A stretch of DNA of 62,925 bases, from contig CAJXSF010000015.1 in NCBI GenBank assembly GCA_913061515.1, positions 1 through 62,925 on the forward strand, given 5' to 3'. A model generated the notes under the pieces. That model did no database searches and was not told the origin of the DNA. It saw only the letters and a list, made by a program, of their open reading frames with translations. The position numbers and the translations under genes were made by a program. The DNA comes from an uncultured Gammaproteobacteria bacterium (GTDB taxonomy: Bacteria > Pseudomonadota > Gammaproteobacteria > Pseudomonadales > Pseudohongiellaceae). Of the stretch, positions 9,388 through 17,060 are shown in pieces; within the stretch, counting starts at the first letter, position 1, and each line of letters begins with the position of its first letter.

Positions 9388-11032
9388 TAACCAAGATTTT
9401 CTCAAAGAAATGGAAGCGTTACGCCTCGATTTCCACAAACGATTAGTCACCGAACTAGAGCAGTTGGTAGAGTATCGTGAAAAAAATGACAGCCAGCTAG
9501 TCGATTTAAATACTATCAAAGAGCTCTACGGTGCGAGCCACAAGCTCGCCGGCTCAGCATTGACGTTCGGCTACAAAGACACTGGCATACTCCTACGCAG
9601 CTTTGAGAACTATTTAGACCAAGCGTTATGTGGTGGCAACCAAATCGACCCGGGTGAAATGCGCTCCAGATTGCTTGAGCTAGCGCCCGCCGTTTCACTT
9701 CCAGTTACCAACAGCTCGCAAGTCGAAGATGCACGAAAGCCTGCAAGCGAACCAGCCGAGGAGTTACATCGCAGCGAAGATATTCGCATCTTCATTCTAG
9801 AAGACGACCCTTCAACAAGTGAGATGTTAAAGCTCGGGCTATCTAGTTTCGGCTACATTGTGTCTACCTTCACCAGCATATCAGCCTTATGTGATCGTGC
9901 TCTGGTCAACCCGCCTGACGGTTTAATTTTCGACAAAACCGAAAGCTCGTTTATTGGCAATGAATTAGACTCTGTGACTAAAACACTGCGTGAGCACGGC
10001 TTAAGCGATATACCGGTCATCGTCATCAGCCCCAATGACGACTTCGATGAGAAACTTTTAGCCGCAAGAAACCAAGTCGCATCATTCTTAGCGAAACCGG
10101 TCAATATACCCGCCCTAGAGTCTAGCTTAGACTATTTGTTGCAGCAAAATCTTCGCTCGCCATATCGAGTGCTCCTTGTGGATGACGATGCATACACACT
10201 CGAACATCATCGCCTCATGCTGGAGCGCTGGGGCATTGTTGCTCGCACCTTAGTGAATCCCGAAAAAACACTCGAAGTGATAGAAGAGTTTCACCCTGAC
10301 TTATTGATTTTCGATTTACACATGCCTTTATGCACAGGAATCGAATTAGCTGAAGTTGTGCGCTATCACACGCAGCTGGTGCACATCCCGATTATCTTTC
10401 TGTCTAGCGAACGCAATGAAAGCCGCCAACTACTGGCGATGATGACTGGTGGTGATGACTTTATTGTCAAACCGGTAGCAGAGGATAGCTTTGTCACTAC
10501 GATTAAGAGCCGCGCTCAACGCGCTCGAAAACTTGCCGAGCTCATGACTCGCGACAGCCTGACAGGCCTCTTGAAACATACCGAAATCAAAGAGCGTTTA
10601 AGTCACGAATTCGCGCGCGCACAGCGCAACAAAGCCTTAGTGAGCGTAGCGATGATCGACATCGATCTTTTCAAGAAAGTGAACGATACCTATGGCCATC
10701 AAACTGGTGATGTTGTCATCTCAACACTCGCCCACTTGCTCAGACGTGGGCTACGTACCACCGACCTTGTTGGCCGCTACGGCGGCGAAGAGTATATGGT
10801 GGTGCTGCCAGATACCGACTCGGCCAATGCAATTACTAAGCTCGACTCCTTACGTACTGAGTTCGAAAAAATAGTTTTCCGACATAAGAACGATGAGTTT
10901 ACTTGCAGCTTCAGTGGCGGGGTATGCTCCTCTGACCTAGGGAGCAATGTTGATGATTTTATTGAACAGGCAGACAGAGCCCTGTATAGCGCGAAAGAGC
11001 AAGGCCGCAATCTCATTATTGCAGCAAAATAA
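9377..11032 (+). CDS. Hpt-REC-REC-GGDEF diguanylate cyclase
   Basis: A 551-residue response regulator that should make cyclic di-GMP from GTP. The first ~95 residues are a histidine phosphotransfer domain with His55 in SHKLAGSALTFGY. Receiver 1 (~135-255) is divergent but keeps EDD, an Asp in GLIFDKTE and a Lys in LAKPV. Receiver 2 (~260-380) is canonical, with LLVDDD, IFDLHMP and VKPV. The C-terminal GGDEF domain has the active variant RYGGEEY near residue 469, with an RxxD inhibitory site (RTTD) five residues before the GG pair. A built-in Hpt makes this the natural end of a phosphorelay from the kinase two genes upstream; that link is inferred from overlap and order. Confidence 0.92.
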   Translation: MANDNQDFLKEMEALRLDFHKRLVTELEQLVEYREKNDSQLVDLNTIKELYGASHKLAGSALTFGYKDTGILLRSFENYLDQALCGGNQIDPGEMRSRLLELAPAVSLPVTNSSQVEDARKPASEPAEELHRSEDIRIFILEDDPSTSEMLKLGLSSFGYIVSTFTSISALCDRALVNPPDGLIFDKTESSFIGNELDSVTKTLREHGLSDIPVIVISPNDDFDEKLLAARNQVASFLAKPVNIPALESSLDYLLQQNLRSPYRVLLVDDDAYTLEHHRLMLERWGIVARTLVNPEKTLEVIEEFHPDLLIFDLHMPLCTGIELAEVVRYHTQLVHIPIIFLSSERNESRQLLAMMTGGDDFIVKPVAEDSFVTTIKSRAQRARKLAELMTRDSLTGLLKHTEIKERLSHEFARAQRNKALVSVAMIDIDLFKKVNDTYGHQTGDVVISTLAHLLRRGLRTTDLVGRYGGEEYMVVLPDTDSANAITKLDSLRTEFEKIVFRHKNDEFTCSFSGGVCSSDLGSNVDDFIEQADRALYSAKEQGRNLIIAAK

Positions 11033-11071
11033 ACATCAACCCAGCAATCACCAGCAAGAGTTTGAAAAGTA

Positions 11072-11692
11072 ATGGCACGATCGAAAAGCAGTAATCGTTG
11101 GTTGGAAGAACACGTCAACGATCCCTATGTCAAAAAAGCGCAGATCGATGGCTACCGCTCTCGCGCCAGTTACAAACTCTTAGAGCTGATTGAAAAAGAT
11201 AAGTTAGTGAAACCAGGCATGATCGTTCTGGATCTTGGCTCTACCCCCGGCGGCTGGTCGCAAGTCGTGGCACCATTGGTAGGGCGACATGGCAAAACCA
11301 TCGCCTCAGATATTTTGCCCATGGCTCCAATTAACGACGTTGTTTTTATCGAAGGAGACTTCACCGAACAAAGTGTATTTGACCAGATATTGGCAGCTTT
11401 GAACGAAGAGAAAGTCGATTTTGTAATGTCAGATATGGCGCCTAACATCAGTGGTGTAGATGCCGCAGACCAAGCCTCGTCTATCTACCTAGTTGAACTC
11501 GCCCTGGACATGGCAAGAACAGTTCTCAAACCAGGCGCAAACTTTGCTACAAAGGTGTTTCACGGCGAAGGCTATGACCAATATCTCAAAGAGGTTCGCA
11601 GCAGCTTCCAGAAGGTGGTAGTGCGCAAACCAGAGGCCTCTCGATCTCGCTCACGCGAGGTCTATATCGTTGGCAAAGGATTTAAACCTTAA
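11072..11692 (+). CDS. rlmE: 23S rRNA 2'-O-ribose methyltransferase RlmE
   Basis: A 206-residue FtsJ/RrmJ protein, the usual length. The family methylates U2552 in the A loop of 23S rRNA using SAM, late in 50S assembly. It has the family N-terminus ([17 protein letters not shown]), SRASYKLLE with the first catalytic Lys, the SAM motif [12 protein letters not shown] (usually DLGAAPGGWSQ), SDMAPN with the catalytic Asp, and the C-terminal Lys and Glu of the K-D-K-E tetrad in [10 protein letters not shown] and [10 protein letters not shown]. In many gammaproteobacteria it precedes ftsH; here it does not. It converges with the small DUF3622 gene, with two bases between stops. Confidence 0.95.
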   Translation: MARSKSSNRWLEEHVNDPYVKKAQIDGYRSRASYKLLELIEKDKLVKPGMIVLDLGSTPGGWSQVVAPLVGRHGKTIASDILPMAPINDVVFIEGDFTEQSVFDQILAALNEEKVDFVMSDMAPNISGVDAADQASSIYLVELALDMARTVLKPGANFATKVFHGEGYDQYLKEVRSSFQKVVVRKPEASRSRSREVYIVGKGFKP

Positions 11693-11694
11693 AC

Positions 11695-11913
11695 TTATTG
11701 GCGCGCTTTGCGTTTATTGCGCTCAGTCAGATCAAGAAATTCTTTCAATGCCGTCTCTGCCCATGCCTGCGCTTGCTTTTCATTGGCAAAACCATCCTGA
11801 GATTTAGACACGACAGTACGCTTGGACGTTGCTCTGCGAGTGATCTGAGCGCTCCACAAGCCACTGGCGGAGTCCTGTTCCACGTGACTGCTGTATTTTT
11901 TCGCTGCCGTCAT
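11695..11913 (-). CDS. DUF3622-like small protein
   Basis: A 72-residue basic protein with the segment TSKRTVVSKSQDGFANEKQA, which I recognise as the DUF3622 type found across marine gammaproteobacteria. No catalytic motif, signal peptide or membrane segment. It is rich in Lys, Arg and Ala, so nucleic acid or ribosome association is conceivable but unsupported. It is monocistronic, divergent from the APC permease and convergent with rlmE. Confidence 0.75.
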   Translation of the reverse strand: MTAAKKYSSHVEQDSASGLWSAQITRRATSKRTVVSKSQDGFANEKQAQAWAETALKEFLDLTERNKRKARQ

Positions 11914-12071
11914 AAGTGCTCCTAAGGGTTTTTGAGTATGATTGTAAATTTGGGCGCTACTTATACCCGAAGCTACCGGCAGTGGCCAGTTTAATTAGCA
12001 AAAACTGAGCCTTCCGTTTCGAATTACAATGGTGTCTACTGTTTATAAATATAAAGCGCTGCGAGTATACG

Positions 12072-13406
12072 ATGTCGACAATTAAGCAATACACGCCCAA
12101 GACTGCCATTGCAGTGGTGGTCGCCAATATGGTGGGAACCGGCGTTTTCACCAGTATCGGTTTTCAAATCATCGACATTAAATCGACCTTTGTATTGCTC
12201 ATGCTTTGGCTAGTCGGCGGAGTAGCCGCCCTTTGTGGCGCCCTGACTTACGCAGAACTTGCTAGCCGACTGCCTCGCTCAGGCGGCGAATATAATTTCC
12301 TGAGTCGCATTTACCACCCAGCAGTGGGCTTTGTGTCAGGTTGGGTATCGCTAACTGTTGGGTTTGCCGCGCCCACGGCTCTAGCAGCCATGACTTTTGC
12401 CGCATACTTTGACTCAGCACTAGGCGAGGCAATTCCGATCAACCGGACACTTGCCGCTTTGGTTTTAGTTGTCTCTATCACCTTTGTCCATGGCCGCAAT
12501 CATGCCGCTAGCGGTGGCCTGCAAAATTGGTTCACCATCATTAAGGTATTACTGATCGCCTTATTTGTTGTCGCTGTGCTCAGCTTCGTTGCCACCCCAC
12601 AAACTGTCACCTTGCTGCCTAGCGAAGGCGATGGAGCCTTGCTAGCCTCTAGTGCTTTCGCGGTCTCCCTGATCTATGTGAATTACGCCTACACTGGCTG
12701 GAACGCCGCCACCTATATTACAGGGGAAATCGAAAACCCCGAGCGCTCAGTGCCTTTGGTATTGATCGGCGGAACGCTCATCGTTATTGTGTTGTATATG
12801 GCGCTTAATGCAAGCTTCCTCTACGCCGTGCCACTGGCCGAATTAGAAGGCAAGATCGAAGTCGGGGTAATTGTCGCGGAACACACGTTCGGCCCCGCTG
12901 GGGCCATGGTGATGGGTGGTCTTCTATCCTTACTATTGATATCCACTGTCAGCGCAATGTTGATGGCGGGGCCACGCGTCTTGCAGGTCATGGGAGAGGA
13001 TTTTCGGCTATTCCGCGCTCTAGCACTTAAAAATTCAGGCGGGGTGCCACGCACTGCAATCTACACACAAGGCGGACTAGCCGCGCTTTTTATCGTGACT
13101 TCGACCTTCGATTCGGTACTAGTATTTTCAGGTTTTATTCTCGGGCTTAGTTCGCTTGCGACCGTGTTAGGTGTGTTTGTGCTTCGTTACAAGCAAGGCA
13201 AGACTGGTGATGTCAGTTCCGGCAGTTATCGAACGTGGGCCTATCCGCTACCACCACTGCTGTATAGTGCCATTATGCTGTGGACTTTATGGTTCATTAC
13301 AATGAACAGACCACAAGAAGCCTCTGTAGCAGGTGTCGTCATTGTAATTGGCGTGCTTTGCTATTGGTTAACAGAGAAACTTTCATCGAAGAGCGAGCCT
13401 ATTTAG
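12072..13406 (+). CDS. APC-superfamily amino acid permease
   Basis: A 444-residue inner-membrane transporter with about twelve hydrophobic segments. The first helix carries the substrate-binding break ANMVGTGVFTSIGF, typical of amino acid/polyamine/organocation permeases, and ELASRLPRSGGEYNFLSRIY is the conserved first cytoplasmic loop. The family imports or exchanges amino acids with a proton or antiporter partner; the substrate here is not predictable. A possible single-gene unit, with the O-methyltransferase beginning 28 bases downstream and possibly cotranscribed. Confidence 0.87.
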   Translation: MSTIKQYTPKTAIAVVVANMVGTGVFTSIGFQIIDIKSTFVLLMLWLVGGVAALCGALTYAELASRLPRSGGEYNFLSRIYHPAVGFVSGWVSLTVGFAAPTALAAMTFAAYFDSALGEAIPINRTLAALVLVVSITFVHGRNHAASGGLQNWFTIIKVLLIALFVVAVLSFVATPQTVTLLPSEGDGALLASSAFAVSLIYVNYAYTGWNAATYITGEIENPERSVPLVLIGGTLIVIVLYMALNASFLYAVPLAELEGKIEVGVIVAEHTFGPAGAMVMGGLLSLLLISTVSAMLMAGPRVLQVMGEDFRLFRALALKNSGGVPRTAIYTQGGLAALFIVTSTFDSVLVFSGFILGLSSLATVLGVFVLRYKQGKTGDVSSGSYRTWAYPLPPLLYSAIMLWTLWFITMNRPQEASVAGVVIVIGVLCYWLTEKLSSKSEPI

Positions 13407-13434
13407 GCCCTGCCATCTTAAAAAGGATCTACGC

Positions 13435-14097
13435 ATGTCCCGTTGGATAGAAGTCGATGCGAACATTCATCAATACATAACACAACACCTGCCACCAGAG
13501 CCCGATGTGTTACAAGCGCTTCATGATCGCACCTCCAATATGGAAGGGGCAGGGATGCAGATCTCGCACGAGCAGGCGCAATTTATGCAGGTCCTGTTGC
13601 AGTCATTGGGGGCAAAAAACACCATCGAAATTGGCGTGTATACAGGCTACAGCACACTCATCACTGCCCAATGCCTCCCCGAGGATGGCCAAGTCATCGC
13701 TTGTGATATCAGTGACGAATGGACATCTATCGCAAAGCCCTTTTGGCAGCAAGCCGGACAGGCTAGCAAAATCGATTTACGGCTAGCACCGGCAGCGCAG
13801 ACTATGAAATCGCTTATCGCAGAAGGTCGTAGTGGGAGTTTCGATTTTGTCTTTATCGACGCCGACAAAACTGGTTATGACGAATACTATGAGCTTGCTT
13901 TAGTTCTATTACGCCCGGGCGGGCTAATCGCCTTAGACAACTGTTTATGGGGTGGAAAAGTGACGCAGGCTGATAATCAGGAAGAGGACACCGTTGCCCT
14001 TAAAAAGCTTAACGCAAAAATAGCGAGTGACCCGCGTGTTACCGCCTATCTCGCCCCCGTTGGCGATGGCCTCTACTTAGCAAGCAAATGCGCCTAG
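13435..14097 (+). CDS. Class I SAM-dependent O-methyltransferase (CCoAOMT-like)
   Basis: A 220-residue cytoplasmic methyltransferase of the catechol/caffeoyl-CoA O-methyltransferase type. Visible family motifs are IEIGVYTGYSTL (SAM-binding loop), the acidic end of strand 2 (VIACDIS), FVFIDADKTGYDEYYE with the metal-binding Asp pair, and GGLIALDNCLWGG. These predict a Mg-dependent methyl transfer to a hydroxyl on an aromatic or small acceptor; the substrate is unknown. AAAGGA lies just upstream of the ATG. Confidence 0.88.
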   Translation: MSRWIEVDANIHQYITQHLPPEPDVLQALHDRTSNMEGAGMQISHEQAQFMQVLLQSLGAKNTIEIGVYTGYSTLITAQCLPEDGQVIACDISDEWTSIAKPFWQQAGQASKIDLRLAPAAQTMKSLIAEGRSGSFDFVFIDADKTGYDEYYELALVLLRPGGLIALDNCLWGGKVTQADNQEEDTVALKKLNAKIASDPRVTAYLAPVGDGLYLASKCA

Positions 14098-14118
14098 CAC
14101 AATCGCCTGCGCTCAAGA

Positions 14119-14541
14119 TTATTCAGAGAATTTTGAGCGATTGGCTTTCACTAGTTTCAGTATGTCTTTCTTGGTCAAGATGCCTTCGATGTGATTTTCA
14201 CTATCAACAATAGGTATGCAAGAAATATTGTGGCTAAGAAATAGCTCAACTGCATCGAACATATTATTAGTCTTGCGCAGCGTTATTGGTTTGCGAGTCA
14301 TGAACGTGTGCACAAGACGATTCATTGCCTGTACATCTTTATGAGTCTCTAGCGGCGTGCCTAAAGTCGGACTCATCACCCGATACACATCTCTGTCAGA
14401 GATTATGCCTATTAGCTTCTTATGCTCTACCACTAGAACATGATTGAATTTTGCATTGTCTAAAATCCCTTTGACCATCTTCAAACTATCATCCAGTTCT
14501 ACAGTGACAACTGGTGAACTCATTATTTTATCGAGAGTCAT
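14119..14541 (-). CDS. Tandem CBS-domain protein
   Basis: A 140-residue protein made of two CBS domains (about 5-60 and 75-135), each with the DR/TKKDIL type end (IISDRDVYRVM, ILTKKDILKLV). Such pairs bind AMP, ATP or SAM and act as stand-alone energy sensors or regulators. No effector domain is attached and no clear partner sits next to it. A strong AAGGAGG precedes the start by about ten bases. Confidence 0.88.
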   Translation of the reverse strand: MTLDKIMSSPVVTVELDDSLKMVKGILDNAKFNHVLVVEHKKLIGIISDRDVYRVMSPTLGTPLETHKDVQAMNRLVHTFMTRKPITLRKTNNMFDAVELFLSHNISCIPIVDSENHIEGILTKKDILKLVKANRSKFSE

Positions 14542-14686
14542 ACTGGCTCCACCTCCTTAAACATTAGCCCTGCAACGCCTATCTGTGAATATTGCCCATT
14601 GCCGTAACAAAATCCAGTCAAAACGGTCTGTTATGCTAAGCTCAAGCCAAATTAGTCATATTACATCGCCTTTACAGGAATAAATT

Positions 14687-15271
14687 ATGGATAAGCGTAA
14701 AAATCTATTTGCCAAGTTGCCCACATTGATCGCAGCACTCATGCTCAGCTGTATTACGCTGCAATCCCAAGCTCAGGATTTTATCTGGGCTCCTGACATC
14801 AAGCTTGGCACAGAACTCCCCGCATTCAGCGCAAAAGATCAAGATGGCATGAGCCACAGCTTTGCTGATCTCTCTGGCGACAAAGGTCTCATCGTAGTCA
14901 TGAGCCGCTCTTTCGCTTGGTGTCCTTATTGTATTCGCCAGTTACAGCAATTGCTTGACGCGCAGGCTCAATTCAACGCACTTGGATTTAACGTAACGAC
15001 GATGACCTATGACCCAGTGGCCACATTGAAAGAAGCCGAAGAGGAATACGAAATCACCTTCCCGATGTTGTATGACGAGAATAGTGCTTTTATTAACGCT
15101 CTCGGCATCCTCAACACCGAATACGAACCCGGGCATCGCGCTTATGGCATCCCCTACCCTGGCATACTAGTGATTGATGCGAGAGGCGTGCTTAGAGCGA
15201 AACTTGCCGAGCAAGACTACCGTGACCGTCCCGATTTTAGCCTCGTCTTAGAAGCCGCTCAAAAAATATAG
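14687..15271 (+). CDS. Exported peroxiredoxin-like (AhpC/TSA, redoxin) protein
   Basis: A 194-residue thioredoxin-fold protein with a typical Sec signal peptide ending near SQAQ (residues ~1-29), so it should act in the periplasm. The active site SFAWCPYCIRQL gives a CxxC pair at the peroxiredoxin peroxidatic position, so a thiol-disulfide or peroxide-reducing role is likely. The rest follows the redoxin pattern (FPMLYDENSAF, GIPYPGILVIDARG). AGGA precedes the ATG. The DUF547 gene converges on it. Confidence 0.82.
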   Translation: MDKRKNLFAKLPTLIAALMLSCITLQSQAQDFIWAPDIKLGTELPAFSAKDQDGMSHSFADLSGDKGLIVVMSRSFAWCPYCIRQLQQLLDAQAQFNALGFNVTTMTYDPVATLKEAEEEYEITFPMLYDENSAFINALGILNTEYEPGHRAYGIPYPGILVIDARGVLRAKLAEQDYRDRPDFSLVLEAAQKI

Positions 15272-15291
15272 GGCTTCTAAAAATTACGAGC

Positions 15292-16065
15292 CTACTGCTC
15301 GTTTAAATCCCAATTATAGGGAAGATTGGCGCGCAAGTTGATGCGCGCCGGCAGGTCACGGTAGTGGCGAATAAACTGCTCAACTCCACCTGCTTTTTCG
15401 AAGTCTTCTTCAAACCAATCAAATATCTGCGACACTCGAACGCGCTGCCCCTCTAACAATAGACCTTTGCTCTCATTCAACAAAAAGGTTTGCGTTTGGC
15501 TCTCAAGCTGTTGTTCGATTTTTTCAGCACGATAGGCCTCTGTCCGCAAATTAGGACAACTTAAAGAGGCGCACACTATTGCGAAATGAATTCTTGGCTC
15601 CCCCAGTTTGCGCAGCACTTCATGTTCAATATCATCAAGAGAGAACGGCTTGCCACCAATAGTGCCCGCCGTTCGCCCCCAAACTGGGAAGAAGAACGAA
15701 CCAATATCGCGAATACTATCGACTGGGTAGTGCTCGACAACCATTTTAATTGCATAGACATTGTACGCATTGATGTAGAATGCCAACTGTTCATCACGAT
15801 TTTCTAAGGTTTCAGGAGAAATTTTTTCTATTTGAGCAATAAGTTGCGGATAACGAGGGTCTTGAGAGACACCTTTATAATCCACAGCATTAAACGTTAC
15901 CCCTTGTCGTTCGACGGGCGCGACATACTGCGCTAAGACGTCATCAAGTAACTGCCAATTTTGCGCATACGTGCTAACCGGCACAAACAATAGGCTAGCC
16001 ATAAGCAAGAGATAAGCTAATGCATTAGCACTTAGCACTTCGCTGAACACGGGAGAAACTGGCAT
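15292..16065 (-). CDS. Exported DUF547 protein
   Basis: A ~257-residue protein with an N-terminal signal peptide ending at TYAQ, then a DUF547 domain. Family hallmarks visible are LAFYINAYNVYAIKMV, RDIGSFFFPVWG, LDDIEHEVLR and IHFAIVCASLSCPNLR. These include the His and Cys residues that suggest a papain-like or transglutaminase-like fold, but no activity is established for the family. The frame is open six codons upstream, to 16083. AAAGGAG at the right distance selects the ATG at 16065, giving MPVSPVFSEV. Confidence 0.86.
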   Translation of the reverse strand: MPVSPVFSEVLSANALAYLLLMASLLFVPVSTYAQNWQLLDDVLAQYVAPVERQGVTFNAVDYKGVSQDPRYPQLIAQIEKISPETLENRDEQLAFYINAYNVYAIKMVVEHYPVDSIRDIGSFFFPVWGRTAGTIGGKPFSLDDIEHEVLRKLGEPRIHFAIVCASLSCPNLRTEAYRAEKIEQQLESQTQTFLLNESKGLLLEGQRVRVSQIFDWFEEDFEKAGGVEQFIRHYRDLPARINLRANLPYNWDLNEQ

Positions 16066-16131
16066 ATTGACTCCTTTAGGCATAATCGCCTTATATTGAA
16101 TACACCCGAATAAGACAGACGGTTCACTCCT

Positions 16132-16755
16132 ATGTTACACAAAGCACAAGATGAAGAAGATATTGACGCCCTTCGTCGCGGAGATAGAGCAGCCTTTACA
16201 CGATTAGTGCAGCGCTATCACCGCCCAATGCTCGTTATCGCTAGAGCCATCGTTGGAGATGTCTGGGCCGAAGAAGTACTCCAAGAGGCCTGGGTATCGA
16301 TTAACCGCGCCCTGCCTCGCTTCGAAGGACGCTCCAGCTTGCAGACCTGGCTTTACACCATCGTACGTAACGAGGCGCGCACGAGACTAAGCAAAGAATC
16401 ACGCTACGTCTCGCTCGAAAGCACTATTGGCAGCCACGAAGACACGATCGAATCTCTCAATATGCAATTCAAAAAAGACGGTCATTGGCAAAACTCACCT
16501 GCCAACTGGCATACCGACTCCCCGCTACAGCTCCTTGAACAAACCCAATTACGCCAGTGTATTGATAGAACCCTAAGCACCCTGAGCGCAGACCAGTGTG
16601 CCGTGTTCACAATGCGAGACTTGCAACAAATGGACTTGCAGGAAATTTGTAACATTCTTGAGCTAAGCAGCTCCAATGTACGTGTGCTATTACACCGCGC
16701 CAGACTGAGTTTGATGCAAGTAATAGATCGTTATCAGGAGACAGGAACATGTTGA
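16132..16755 (+). CDS. ECF-family RNA polymerase sigma factor
   Basis: A 207-residue sigma-70 family protein with only regions 2 and 4. Region 2 (~15-95) has the core-binding and melting motifs (FTRLVQRYHRPM, LQEAWVSINRALPRFEGRSSLQTWLYTIVRN). Region 4 (~140-200) has a helix-turn-helix (DLQEICNILELSSSNVRVLLHRARLSL). A longer than usual acidic linker of about 45 residues separates them. The next gene, a zinc-finger anti-sigma candidate, overlaps it by seven bases, the usual arrangement. The target regulon is unknown; the TonB receptor downstream is a candidate. Confidence 0.93.
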   Translation: MLHKAQDEEDIDALRRGDRAAFTRLVQRYHRPMLVIARAIVGDVWAEEVLQEAWVSINRALPRFEGRSSLQTWLYTIVRNEARTRLSKESRYVSLESTIGSHEDTIESLNMQFKKDGHWQNSPANWHTDSPLQLLEQTQLRQCIDRTLSTLSADQCAVFTMRDLQQMDLQEICNILELSSSNVRVLLHRARLSLMQVIDRYQETGTC

Positions 16756-16988
16756 GTTGTCGTGATTTGGCTGAGAAAGCAAGCGACCATATTGAGAAAA
16801 AGCTAAGCTTTCGCGAAGCACTCAGCTATAGATTGCATTTATTTCTATGCGGCTATTGCCGTAAGTTCGTGCGTCACCTAAAAACGACTATTGAGTTCGG
16901 TCAGCGTCTTCCAGAGCCAGAGCCTCTAAGCGATGAAGAGGCAGAAAAAATTGCTGCTCAAACTTTTGAAAAATCGGATCAGGAATAA
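16749..16988 (+). CDS. Small zf-HC2-type anti-sigma factor
   Basis: A 79-residue soluble protein. HLFLCGYC gives the HxxxCxxC core of the zinc-binding anti-sigma domain, with a further Cys near the start (SCRDLAEK) and a nearby His (DHIEK). There is no membrane segment, unlike many anti-sigmas, so release would be by a cytoplasmic signal such as redox change at the Cys residues; that is inference. It overlaps the ECF sigma gene by seven bases and has AGGA before its ATG. Confidence 0.82.
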   Translation: MLSCRDLAEKASDHIEKKLSFREALSYRLHLFLCGYCRKFVRHLKTTIEFGQRLPEPEPLSDEEAEKIAAQTFEKSDQE

Positions 16989-17060
16989 GCCCTGATTGCC
17001 AAAGCAAAACATGGCCGCATTGTCGGCTTCAACTCTTTTAATTTAACAGTACCGATCACT

